Below, one piece after another: positions 24,701 to 32,525 of a stretch of DNA of 64,000 nt; position 1 is the first letter of the stretch; each line of letters starts with the position of its first letter. A program made the position numbers and the translations under genes. The DNA is from Acanthopleura granulata. Taxonomy: Eukaryota; Mollusca; Polyplacophora; Chitonida; Chitonidae. The notes beneath the pieces were generated by a model, which was not told where the DNA came from, did no database searches, and saw only the letters and a list, made by a program, of their open reading frames with translations. Where the stretch lies: positions 23,760,265 to 23,824,264 of the forward strand of contig JABBOT010000002.1 of assembly GCA_016165875.1 (NCBI GenBank). Reading direction: 5' to 3'.

Positions 24701-26700
24701 CCTTACCTTAGTAATCAATACAGATAACTACATGCAACCTCTCACCATGTTTAATGAGTGCTAGTTTAAGTCCCAGATAATGATGGAACACCATAAGTGT
24801 GATTACACTCTCACCAGGAAATGGTTTCAGATAGTCACTGTGCTACCAGGAAGTAAAGTAGTATTTCATTGCTGAATGCTAAATAATATTGCTGCCATGC
24901 CACAGAAACATACACAAACAACTGCTGAAGAAACTCAATAGTATAAAACTGCATCAAAAAAGGAAAACATGCATTATGCATGTATGTATGCCAAGGGTAA
25001 GTTCTGTCTTCTTGTATCTTAAACTGTCTTACAATTGTACAGTTGCAGATAAATGTTATCATCCTTTAAACAAACAAGCTCACCTAAAATTCTGGTGTCT
25101 CCAGCATTTTCCAGTGGTGTGCCACGCTGGTAGAACTTCCCTGAGAAACCAAGATTGAAATGGAAGCCACGGATCTGCTGTTGTAATCTTTCTTGTGAAG
25201 CCACCATCGCCTAAGGCAAAGAAAAAGAACACCTCACAACTGCAATAAATGCAAGAGATAATGTCACATGTGGCACATGGTATGATCAAGTATAGTCTGA
25301 CTGATCCAATCAGAAGTGAAGGTAAATGATATTTATTTGGCATGCTAAAAGCTTGTGCTGCACATGTATTGTACAATATTCAAATGAAGGACTAAATTGG
25401 GTACATGTTGTTCTTGCACAAGGTACAGGCCTTCACTTTCGTTTTCAAGAAGTGATAGTGTGAATTACCACAATTCTTTCAGAAGCCCAGGAGTGTGATT
25501 TGCACACCTAGGTTCATACTCCATGGACACTTAATTGCTTCAGGCATGCGTTATTAGCACACCTGGATTTTGTTTCAGGCGTGTTAAGTGTGGGAGCGTG
25601 ATAGCATGCCCCAATACAAAAGGTCTGGGGTGACAAGAACAATGAATATTTACCTCCGCATCATCTGGAGTCATTCTCAAGCCAGTCGCTCCCACGAACA
25701 CATCATCTACGTCTATCTGGACATAGCGGTCTAGTGACACACTTAACCTTCCGTGAGACAGGAACGATAGGCTGTCCAAGAAAATCAGGCGGTGCAACCA
25801 GAAATGGAAACCATTGCCAAGGATGACTCTGTTGATGTCATCAAGGAATCCCAAGTCTTGTACTGCCGTCACATACATCCCATGATCCTTAACTGGGGAG
25901 TCAGCAAAATCTGGCTCTCTACGTCGAGCATACGCCAGCGGCTGATGTGTGCTGTGATTGGTGTGGAACACTGTCCAATCATCCCCTGGTATTTCCCCTT
26001 CAAACAGTTCTCCGGGTCGAGTCAACCGCCAGATTTCCGAATACGAATTCAACATGTAGTCCTTTATGGCCAAATTGAACTGTAGGGAAAGCTGCAGATC
26101 ATCCAATGTGACGGACATGACTGTGTCATCCGTTGACGGTACAAAGGCTATCATGCCAACACGGTAATCCTTACAGTACTTGTCCAGCAACTGCCGATTC
26201 CACTGGTCCATGTTCACATAAGAGTTGAGGTTCTCAAAGATGATGACAGCGTACTTGCCCTTGTCCACATGGGTGAGGTAGGGCAGCGACTTGCCCACAG
26301 GCTCCACCTTGAATTTCATCCTGTTGGCCTCCAGCGTGTGGATGATCTCCGTGCCTAAACGGGAATACTGGGTCTCAACAAGGACCAAGGCCCGACTGTC
26401 AATGCGAAGTCCTGCTTTACTCGAGTGGTCCCTGGGTCCTGTGCGAGACAGCCTGCTCTGGTGTGTCAGATCATTACACTTCACACTGGGCTCTGGAGGC
26501 TGTCTCTGCACCAGGCCAAAACTGAAGTTCACCACATAATAGGAGAGGAAAGCCAATGAAGATATTGTCACCAACAGAGCCAGTATCAACACTTTTTTAA
26601 TAGTGCACCGTCCAAATGTTGCACGCTTGTGGAACAGTGAAAACAGCCAGTTGTTCAATCTTGCACACACTCGACGGCACAACATGGTCAGGGATAGCAT
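6544..26700 (-). CDS. NDST: Bifunctional heparan sulfate N-deacetylase/N-sulfotransferase, complete coding region in 12 segments with one duplicated exon
   Basis: This Golgi type II membrane enzyme removes the acetyl group from GlcNAc in heparan sulfate and adds sulfate from PAPS to the freed amine, the first modification step of the chain. Joining exons 1, 2, 3a or 3b, and 4-12 gives 894 residues (human NDST1 has 882). A cytosolic tail is followed by a membrane segment at about 36-57. The deacetylase part contains D333, H402, H406 and C499, matching the human metal ligands D320, H389, H393 and the critical C486. The sulfotransferase part has the PAPS loop GPQKTGTT with K627, E655, H729, K846 and the cysteine pair C831/C841, matching human K614, E642, H716, K833 and C818/C828. 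The offset of +13 is constant. All junctions are GT-AG and no frame is broken. Human residue roles are from knowledge of the family. Confidence 0.97.
7130..8175. repeat. 20-bp minisatellite in the last NDST intron, about 50 copies
   Basis: The unit is GGAATCCATTTGGTGGGTGA with variants (ATGTGATGG, ATGTTATGT, a longer TTCATGATGG insertion). Because 20 is not a multiple of three, all three minus-strand frames stay open for long stretches and spell a repeating peptide (for example [12 protein letters not shown]). This is a by-product of the repeat, not a gene. The array lies between exons 11 and 12. Confidence 0.93.
8378..8487 (-). CDS. NDST: NDST coding exon 11 (residues 786-821 plus two bases)
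   Basis: The acceptor is ATCTTGCAG|ATATTC and the donor TTTAAG|GTGAGA; 110 nt. It encodes [17 protein letters not shown] and VQRYLHI, matching ILVLDGKLLRTEPAKVM of human NDST1. Confidence 0.93.
8772..8942 (-). CDS. NDST: NDST coding exon 10 (residues 729-785)
   Basis: The acceptor is TTTCCACAG|CATATG and the donor CGACAG|GTCAGT; 171 nt, phase 0. It begins with H729 (human H716) in HMRAHED and continues with [11 protein letters not shown] and [17 protein letters not shown], close to human NDST1. Confidence 0.95.
8943..10076. other. First part of NDST intron 9
   Basis: AT-rich intron sequence downstream of exon 9 on the minus strand, next to exon 10. Apart from the tRNA-like fragment at 9185-9300 no structure is recognised. 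The SINE-like phrase CTGGATTTGAACC at about 9758 may be another box B remnant. Confidence 0.4.
9185..9300 (-). mobile_element. tRNA-like SINE fragment with a 10-bp hairpin
   Basis: Read on the minus strand, AGTGGTAAGACCATTG resembles an RNA polymerase III box A and GGTGCAAATC a box B. The arms GGGTGCAAAT (9230-9239) and ATTTGCACCC (9247-9256) form a perfect hairpin. Probably an old tRNA-derived SINE head rather than a working tRNA. Confidence 0.4.
10077..10368. repeat. Two 154-bp repeats, each ending in a (GACA)n run
   Basis: Two units start with GAAATGGAAAATC at 10077 and 10231. Each holds ATGTATCTTG and CCAAGTTTTGTT and ends in GACAGACAGACAGAC (about 10203-10220 and 10353-10370). A tandem core with a tetranucleotide tail resembles the pearl or Helitron-derived non-autonomous elements described in bivalves; that assignment is an inference. 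Confidence 0.55.
11139..11198 (-). pseudogene. Duplicated 3' end of NDST exon 9, most distant copy
   Basis: It has the same block layout as the copy at 11699 (a preceding GATGACTTTGCATGGTGGAT is shared) but with AAGCTCACATGG in place of AAGCTTACATGG, so its donor position reads GTGAGC. Confidence 0.72.
11699..11760 (-). pseudogene. Duplicated 3' end of NDST exon 9, degenerate copy
   Basis: Nearly identical to the copy at 12182, including the same substitutions, so these two copies spread together as part of a larger block rather than arising separately from the exon. Confidence 0.75.
12182..12245 (-). pseudogene. Duplicated 3' end of NDST exon 9, degenerate copy
   Basis: It shares GGCATGCTTGGTTAGGCTAA and CAGAATG with exon 9 at roughly 85% by eye. 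The exon-derived frame has an in-frame TAG and the donor has become CAT-GTAAGC. Confidence 0.75.
12424..12487 (-). pseudogene. Duplicated 3' end of NDST exon 9 (copy nearest the gene)
   Basis: The first 26 bases match 12756-12781 exactly and the rest differs by about three substitutions and one missing base. Read on the minus strand it still spells [12 protein letters not shown] followed by an intact donor CAG|GTAAGC at 12436/12435. It has no acceptor of its own, so it is an exon fragment and a potential decoy donor. Confidence 0.85.
12770..12944 (-). CDS. NDST: NDST coding exon 9 (residues 670-728)
   Basis: The acceptor is TATTTTCAG|GTACATGG and the donor TACCAG|GTAAGC; 175 nt, ending in phase 0. 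It encodes [27 protein letters not shown] and [12 protein letters not shown], all typical of the sulfotransferase domain. The last 51 coding bases and the donor are shared with copies in the adjacent 38-bp minisatellite, so the array reaches into coding sequence. Confidence 0.95.
12945..14117. other. NDST intron 8
   Basis: AT-rich intron between exons 8 and 9. No repeat or gene recognised; the short open frames at 12979-13197 and 13744-13926 have no family resemblance. Confidence 0.5.
14118..14241 (-). CDS. NDST: NDST coding exon 8 (residues 629-669 plus two bases)
   Basis: The acceptor is CTTTGAAG|GCACTAC and the donor GACTG|GTAAGA; 124 nt. It completes the PAPS loop (GTTALYTFL) and contains [11 protein letters not shown], in which E655 matches the catalytic base E642 of human NDST1. 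The Trp codon at 670 is split by the next intron. Confidence 0.95.
14679..14775 (-). CDS. NDST: NDST coding exon 7 (residues 597-628 plus one base)
   Basis: The acceptor is TTTGTCAG|AATCCT and the donor AAAACAG|GTATGT; 97 nt, ending in phase 1. It starts with NPCDDKRH and ends inside the PAPS-binding loop (LVIGPQKTG), so the loop glycine codon is split across the intron. K627 is the catalytic lysine equivalent to human K614. Confidence 0.95.
15191..15373 (-). CDS. NDST: NDST coding exon 6 (residues 536-596)
   Basis: The acceptor is CTGTGCAG|ATCAATA and the donor TGGCAG|GTAAGA; 183 nt, phase 0. It encodes [19 protein letters not shown] and the link to the sulfotransferase domain ([15 protein letters not shown]). 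Confidence 0.95.
15496..15624 (-). CDS. NDST: NDST coding exon 5 (residues 493-535)
   Basis: The acceptor is TTTATAG|GTTCTACC and the donor AACCCT|GTAAGT; 129 nt, phase 0. It encodes [13 protein letters not shown], whose cysteine C499 matches human C486, known to be needed for deacetylase activity, followed by YPGG and KGGELF motifs. Confidence 0.95.
16044..16229 (-). CDS. NDST: NDST coding exon 4 (residues 431-492)
   Basis: The acceptor is TATCTACAG|GACTGG and the donor ATAATG|GTACGT; 186 nt, phase 0 at both ends. It encodes the strongly conserved block with [21 protein letters not shown] and [15 protein letters not shown], nearly identical to vertebrate NDSTs. Confidence 0.96.
16738..16987 (-). 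mobile_element. SINE, family 1, near full length
   Basis: Read on the minus strand it starts with a tRNA-like head (box A TGGCTGAGGGGCTTAG, box B GAGTTCAAGT), passes through a conserved body (GGTCCGCCAGAAACC, CTGATTTCCTCCCGTCATAA) and ends with a tail matching GGCGTAAAACACCAATCAAA and (AAAT)n. It lies in the intron between exons 3b and 4. Confidence 0.85.
17589..17704 (-). CDS. NDST: NDST alternative exon 3b (residues 392-430)
   Basis: The acceptor is TTATTGTGCAG|AACTC and the donor GCTAAG|GTATAT; the length is 116 nt, with the same entry and exit phases as exon 3a 607 bp upstream. It encodes [15 protein letters not shown] with H402/H406 preserved, then the sequon NSS at 414-416 where human NDST1 has NQS. 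Both exons are fully open and keep the metal ligands, so neither looks like a dead duplicate. A tandem exon duplication is the likely origin. Confidence 0.93.
18312..18427 (-). CDS. NDST: NDST alternative exon 3a (residues 392-430)
   Basis: The acceptor is GTTTTGCAG|AACTG and the donor GCCAAG|GTAACT; the length is 116 nt. It encodes [14 protein letters not shown], containing the HxxxH pair H402/H406 that binds the deacetylase metal in the family. Its first half is the closer of the two cassettes to human FWWFPHMWSHMQPH. It lacks the Asn-X-Ser sequon that human NDST1 has a few residues later (Q at 414). About 17 of 39 residues match exon 3b. It must alternate with 3b because including both shifts the frame. 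Confidence 0.93.
19878..20092 (-). mobile_element. SINE, family 1, head missing
   Basis: Body and tail match the copy at 16738 (GGGAGGAAACCAGGCAGAGC, then (TTTA)n on the plus strand), but the tRNA-like head is absent beyond about 20092. It lies in NDST intron 2. Confidence 0.85.
20339..20367. repeat. T13 followed by G16
   Basis: A homopolymer pair in NDST intron 2. Its exact length is likely to be uncertain in any assembly. Confidence 0.9.
25084..25210 (-). CDS. NDST: NDST coding exon 2 (residues 350-391)
   Basis: The acceptor is TTGCCTTAG|GCGATGG and the donor TTTTAG|GTGAGC. It is 127 nt, entering in phase 0 and leaving one base of codon 392. It encodes the conserved deacetylase stretch with [14 protein letters not shown] and ENAGD, corresponding to FNLGYSGKFFHTGT and EDAGD in human NDST1. 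Confidence 0.95.
25654..26700 (-). CDS. NDST: NDST coding exon 1 (residues 1-349)
   Basis: This long exon encodes the N-terminus, the signal anchor (hydrophobic at about 36-57, preceded by basic residues) and most of the N-terminal and deacetylase regions. It ends just after the conserved acidic motif DVDDVFVG at 330-337. The donor is GAG|GTAAAT, phase 0. A second in-frame Met lies at residue 6, so the exact start is uncertain by five residues. NHS at 248-250 is a possible N-glycosylation site in the conserved DWTVF-NHST segment. Confidence 0.96.
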
Positions 26701-26723
26701 CAGGCCGACCAGTTGTGCAGCGC

Positions 26724-26737
26724 TCTGTTCAAATTCT
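26724..26737 (-). promoter_or_regulatory. Possible splice acceptors in the NDST 5' UTR
   Basis: On the minus strand a T-rich tract (TTTTCTTTTCTTTAATTATT, ending near 26757) is followed by TTTTTTGGAG and TTTGAACAG, both usable acceptors 24-40 bases before the start codon. This would fit an upstream non-coding exon. It is an inference. Confidence 0.35.
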
Positions 26738-27057
26738 CCAAAAAATGGTGGAGTAAATAATTAAAGAAAAGAAAAGAAAAACAAAAACTATCACATTTGA
26801 TACACTTCTTATGCGCAGTCTATATATTCCTGTTTACTAAAAAAAAGACTGTACAGAATGATTGCAACAAAAAGTTCATTCATCCCACTTCATATAAACC
26901 CATCTTTCTCTGGAATCTGCTACACGTTAACACAGTTCTGCACAAGAATGCTGTACATGTCTGGGTGAAGTTGTCCCATTAAACATCTCATCATGAAACA
27001 CCTCAGATGTATTCTGAAAATGGACTCATAAAACCTTTGCTACCGGTCATTTCTCAT

Positions 27058-27335
27058 GGTTGGTTTTGCTTGTTTCACTGGCTTGTTGAGCATCGCACTT
27101 TGTAGAGGACTACGTTGGTTTTGCCTGTTTCACTGGCTTGTCCAGCATCACACTTTGTAGAGGACTACGTTGGTTTTGCCTGTTTCACTGGCTTGTCCAG
27201 CATCACACTTTGTAGAGGACTACGTTGGTTTTGCCTGTTTCACTGGCTTGTCCAGCATCACACTTTGTAGAGGACTACGTTGGTTTTGCCTGTTTCACTG
27301 GCTTGTTCAGATTTGCACTTTGTAGAGGACTACAC
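27058..27335. repeat. 55-bp tandem repeat, five copies
   Basis: The unit contains GTTGGTTTTGCCTGTTTCAC, TGGCTTGTCCAGCATCACAC and TTTGTAGAGGACTAC. Copies are nearly identical, with differences in the first and last units. It lies about 360 bp upstream of the NDST start codon. Confidence 0.95.
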
Positions 27336-30127
27336 CTTTGACTGACACCTCTTCAAGTATACATGCTGGCTGTTCCTGTGGTCTGCTACATGTCTGCAGA
27401 CCATATGCAGTAGGTGGGCTCCCTTTAGGAGGTGTGGGTGCTGAGTCTCACATTATTAATCACATTTTCCAGGGCTGGGCCTTTCCCCCATACATCTATA
27501 AAACAAGAGCAGAGGAGCAATAGTGAGAAACATGCCACCATGGAAACCTCAGGCAGTCATCAAACTTTCCCAATGCTATTAAGAGCTTATCCTACATACA
27601 CAACAGAAACAGCAAATCCAGGCCAATTCAGAGTTTATTCACACATGTAGGTCATTTATACAGCCAAAAATATTTGTTCTCCACACAAACCTAAAACTGT
27701 AGCATGTAAATGAAAAACAAACATTGGGAGAGTCAGCACAGCCTGGCAGAGTGCCGTTGGCAGCATTTACTGTTTGGTCTATATGTCATAATAAACTAAA
27801 AGCAAAAACATAATATTGCTTGTGTCTTTACATGTAGTTTTTCATTCTCACATCAAGTTAACTGAACTATACTTAATTTCATAGAATACAGAATACATGT
27901 CCAGCACATACATGCCACATACTTGCTTTAGTTAATATTTTGTGGTGCCACACTTCCTGTTTACACACTGCCTAGCCATACTCACCCAAACTCTGTATCA
28001 GTATGTGTATGTGTTCATACTAGGTATGCTAGGGACCGGTCAGACTGGGGGCCACATTTAGGTTTGACATCTGTGACCTCATTCATACTTTTCAGTGCAT
28101 CATAGCCCCGTATTTTACTGGTCACCATTACTAGTAGGATAATTCAGACTGAGAGAGCTACTGCCTGTTGAACTACAAGTATAAGATATCCAAATGTTTA
28201 AAAATCAGGTTGAGTCTACCCTAACCAGTGGGCTTAGTTGTGATGTCTATTTTGTGGTCACTTTATACACGCATACCTGCATACATGTTGTGCAACCAGT
28301 ATAACAACCGATCCTTATTATCCCACTATTATCTACACCCATCATTATCCTACATTATCAGAAGTGCTAGCAGCTTATCTACATCAAGCATAGAGCCACT
28401 CCTGTAAATGTATTAAATAGATCATTATATACATATAACATACCAAAATGTTAATCCTTTGATATGCACGTGGTGTTGTACTTGTCACACCATGCACACA
28501 CACACACACAGCTAGCTAGCAATACCGTCACATACATGTACACACATGCTTGCCAATGCAGACATTCTGCAAAATGAGCACAACCAGCATTGTTGGCAGT
28601 TTATTGTCAATAAGACCCCTTGATCAGTGTAAGCATAGGACCTCACATAACATCTGGTCAAAGCCACATGCTCATGCAGAACGGTTCGGTATTCACAAAC
28701 TAGGATTATCTGTAGTCCTTTACCCAGTGTCCCTGACCTGCCTGAAGGATTTACCCTTGGTAATCCCACTACAGTTGGATAGAGACTTACAGTCCAGTGC
28801 CATCGATTACCCCTGGACTCAACCAGCCAGCTAGCTTTGGGGATAGGAGACGCCAGCTTACTTAGATCTGTCCCCAATCAACTGTAAATCATGACCCAAT
28901 GATAAGCCTTTATTGGCCCAGTCTCATCCTAACTCCAGTTTCAGCCAAACTGAACAATGCAGCATTTGCCCTAGTTGACCAGTGATAAAGTGGTGTTGCT
29001 CAGGCCAAGTACTTGTGAAGACGATGCCTTCTTTAGCTGGCTCGGACAACGGTTCAAAATCAGCTCTCGCTGGACTGATCGCAGTTTTATGTCAGGAATA
29101 TTTCTTGGTTACATTTACATGTAGCTCCGCCCTTGCACTGACATCTGCCAAAATGTTAAATGTTCTACAGTAAAGCAGAGAAGACCAATTGAATTAATAA
29201 TGTATGTACTGCCTTGGGTTAGTGAATACCTACAGAACATGATAGTGCTTGGGTCATGCGCACATGCACTTCAAGAAGACCCAATTAGAACTGACAATGT
29301 TACCGAGACTGATGTAGGAGCTGTCCCTAGAGAGACCATTAAGGTATCATCTGTGTACAGGTCTGTACAGGGATTAACCCTTTATCCTGTCTCACTAGCT
29401 TCCATCTGTCAGTAGCTTTAATTTACCCACAACCCCCCAACCCAACATCCTCCCATCTCCTATCCTCAGCTGAAGTCTCTGTTACCACTGACAACAGGGT
29501 AACCATCATCAGCTGCTGCCTGAAGTGCAGGGAAACTCAGACAATTAACATGTACATGTGTATGTACTATGCTTCATGCAATCACCAACAGGTTCAATAA
29601 TGATCGAATTACAGCCATATTGTGATAGCATGATATTTACATCACAAATTCAACATGCCCTTGTAAGCTACAAGTACACTGTATCCCATATACAAGTATA
29701 TGTGTACGTTCATGTACAATGATATTATTCTTTGTGTTCATTGTCACCATATGTATAATATATGTACATATTGCTACACCTTAGCAGTTTGAGTGTAGTT
29801 ACACAGTTATACATACAAAGTACATGTACACTAAAACTGAGAACTGTGACATGTACTCTAGTGATGGATCCTCTGGGATAAGAAAATGAATCAGGATCTA
29901 CGATGACAGATTTACACATGGTTCTCAGCACCAAGAAACCGTAAAGGGCTCAAAAGAAGCAGCCCATGCACAGCAGCAGGAACATTTCATATGTTCTTTA
30001 CATGGCTTAGCTCAATGAAATGATGTAGCCTGTGTATCAGTCTAAATGCAGGCATTAAAGCTCCACATGTTTAAAAGTATAAATGTAGACCTGAAGCAAC
30101 AGTGAGTTAACTCACATAATATTAAAC
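27336..30127. other. Non-coding stretch upstream of NDST exon 1
   Basis: AT-rich with a short (CA)n at 28495-28511. A 121-codon minus-strand frame at 28512-28877 overlaps a plus-strand frame of similar length and has no recognisable domain. Possibly the first intron of NDST. Confidence 0.45.
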
Positions 30128-31160
30128 ACAACAGCATTCTGTCTGTCTGAGCCTGACCAGTATTCACAACAGCATTCAGTCTGTCTGGGCCTGACCAGTA
30201 TTCACAACAGCATTCTGTCTTTCTGGGCCTGACCAGTATTCACAACAGCATTCAGTCTGTCTGGGCCTGACCAGTATTCACAACAGCATTCTGTCTGCCC
30301 GGGCCTGACCAGTATTCACAACAGCATTCAGTCTGTCTGGGCCTGACCAGTATTCACAACAGCATTCAGTCTGTCTGGGCCTGACCAGTATTCACAACAG
30401 CATTCTGTCTTTCTGGGCCTGACCAGTATTCACAACAGCATTCAGTCTGTCTGGGCCTGACCAGTATTCACAACAGCATTCTGTCTGCCCGGGCCTGACC
30501 AGTATTCACAACAGCATTCAGTCTGTCTGGGCCTGACCAGTATTCACAACAGCATTCAGTCTGTCTGGGCCTGACCAGTATTCACAACAGCATTCAGTCT
30601 GTCTGGGCCTGACCAGTATTCACAACAGCATTCAGTCTGTCTGGGCCTGACCAGTATTCACAACAGCATTCAGTCTTTCTGGGCCTGACCAGTATTCACA
30701 ACAGCATTCAGTCTTTCTGGGCCTGACCAGTATTCACAACAGCATTCAGTCTTTCTGGGCCTGACCAGTATTCCCAATAGCATTCTGTCTGCCCGGGCCT
30801 GACCAGTATTCACAACAGCATTCTGTCTGCCCGGGCCTGACCAGTATTCACAACAGCATTCTGTCTTTCTGGGCCTGACCAGTATTCACAACAGCATTCA
30901 GTCTGTCTGGGCCTGACCAGTATTCACAACAGCATTCTGTCTGCCCGGGCCTGACCAGTATTCACAACAGCATTCAGTCTGTCTGGGCCTGACCAGTATT
31001 CACAACAGCATTCAGTCTTTCTGGGCCTGACCAGTATTCCCAATAGCATTCTGTCTTTCTGGGCCTGACCATAATTCACAACAGCATTCTGTCTGTCCAG
31101 GCCTGACCAGTGTTCACAACAGCATTCTGTCTGCACCGGACTGACCATTATTCACAACAG
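30128..31160. repeat. 38-bp minisatellite, about 27 copies, with higher-order structure
   Basis: The unit is TTCACAACAGCATTCAGTCT then GTCTGGGCCTGACCAGTA. Variants carry CATTCAG or CATTCTG together with GTCTGG, TTCTGG or GCCCGG. A run of five variant units is repeated in the same order directly afterwards (about 30165-30544), showing 190-bp block duplication. The sequence is unrelated to the 38-bp array at 11 kb. Confidence 0.95.
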
Positions 31161-32193
31161 CAGCCACGTTTATTAACTTTTTAAGTTTATTAACTTAATG
31201 ATATACCAAGGTGAAAGTAAGTTACATGCTTACAACATACAGTAAAGCTACAGCAGAAGTACTGTTATCTGATACATATCTGAAAACAGGTGCTTGGTTA
31301 CTCGCATTAACCTACATTCTTACATTACCTCAACTGTACATGCGCCAGATGCATATTGTAGCTGCACACATCAGTGTCATAATCATAGCAAAGACTGGCA
31401 TTAAAGCTGACTGTGCTTTAAGTTAAATCCTACTTCAAGGGTTTCCTTTTAAAACAAATACACATGTATGTAAACTGTATACCAGTACATGTATATAAAT
31501 GCATATGTTGCAAAGATTTCTGAACCATAAAAATCTTTTATCAAACTTAATTTGAAAAATACTAAAACCCAATCTTTCTGCATGCTTACAGCATGTAGTT
31601 TTCACAAATGACCAAGATACTCAACTTATTTTGAAAAACTCAATTTACACTTCTTCTTCATTACAACTAAATTTAGACAAAATGACTAACACACATATAC
31701 AGTCATGGACAAAAGCTTAGATCATACAACTGTTAAACACTTCAAATACCTGATATCCTACCTTCCCAAGTGGTGGAAGTCTCACACAATGATATTATAC
31801 TTTATTGTCTATGATTATACACAACAAAGGATCACAAGCTACATCTACATGTAAATGTATAGTTTTTTTTTTTTTTTTTTTAAAGTTCTGAATTACATGT
31901 ACACATGAAGTAAGATTACATCTGTGACATGCAGAAGTGGCAAGCCGGCAAATAAGCAGCCTGACCAAGCATCAAATTTCCTCTAGTCAGGTAGAAACTA
32001 AGTAGTGTCACACAAAATGCACATGTAAATAACATAGGGAATATTCATAAAGCTATCTGAATTAAACACCTTTCAAAAATTTGTCACACATGCTTTAAAA
32101 AGTTATTTACAGCCCTGTATAAGCATCATATAAGCAGATATATATATATACACATATAATATAGACACAGGTCTGTAAGCCATAATGACAACT
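31161..32193. other. Non-coding stretch
   Basis: Contains T20 at 31863-31882 and a short (TA)n near 32141. No gene recognised. Confidence 0.5.
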
Positions 32194-32525
32194 ACCCGCC
32201 AGGAGAGCGCAGTTGGTTGAGCGTCCGCTTTCGGACGGGGAGATCTGGGTTCAAACCTGGGTCGGGTCATACCAAAGACTTTAAAAAGTCTGCTTCCTCG
32301 CTAGGCGCTCAGCAATAAGAGGATAGAGGGTGGACTGGTCGGCCCGGTGTCAGTATAATGTGACTGGGTGAGGGGGCTTGTTGGGTGTCTTCGGCAAGTC
32401 GTCTCGGTGAGGCAGCACCAGATAAAAGATACGGTGGAAATCCGTCCTGCACCGCCTTCGTATAAGTGAAATATTCTTGAGTAGGGCGTTAAACAATAAG
32501 CATTCATTCATTCATAATGACAACT
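32181..32525 (+). mobile_element. SINE, family 2, full length with target-site duplication
   Basis: The element itself is about 32194-32512. The tRNA-like head has box A AGCGCAGTTGGTTGAGC and box B GGTTCAAACC. The body contains GTGACTGGGTGAGG and GGTGTCTTCGGCAAG, and the tail GTATAAGTGAAATATTCTTG with (CATT)n. The 13-bp sequence CATAATGACAACT flanks it on both sides (32181-32193 and 32513-32525), a perfect target-site duplication indicating a recent insertion. Confidence 0.93.

Larger units (their letters stand above)
18428..25083. other. NDST intron 2 upstream of alternative exon 3a
   Basis: A 6.6-kb intron containing one SINE, a T13G16 homopolymer pair at 20339-20367 and many ACATGTAC palindromes. 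I found no third copy of exon 3 by eye. Confidence 0.5.

Noticed and set aside
28512..28877. 121-codon minus-strand frame
   Set aside because: A plus-strand frame of similar length covers the same interval, and neither shows a domain.
30128..31160. Regular repeats that could be mistaken for a CRISPR array
   Set aside because: Units are contiguous with no unique spacers, and the genome is animal.
32194..32270. A real tRNA gene
   Set aside because: Boxes A and B are present but the ends do not pair as an acceptor stem, and the sequence continues into a SINE body with a target-site duplication.
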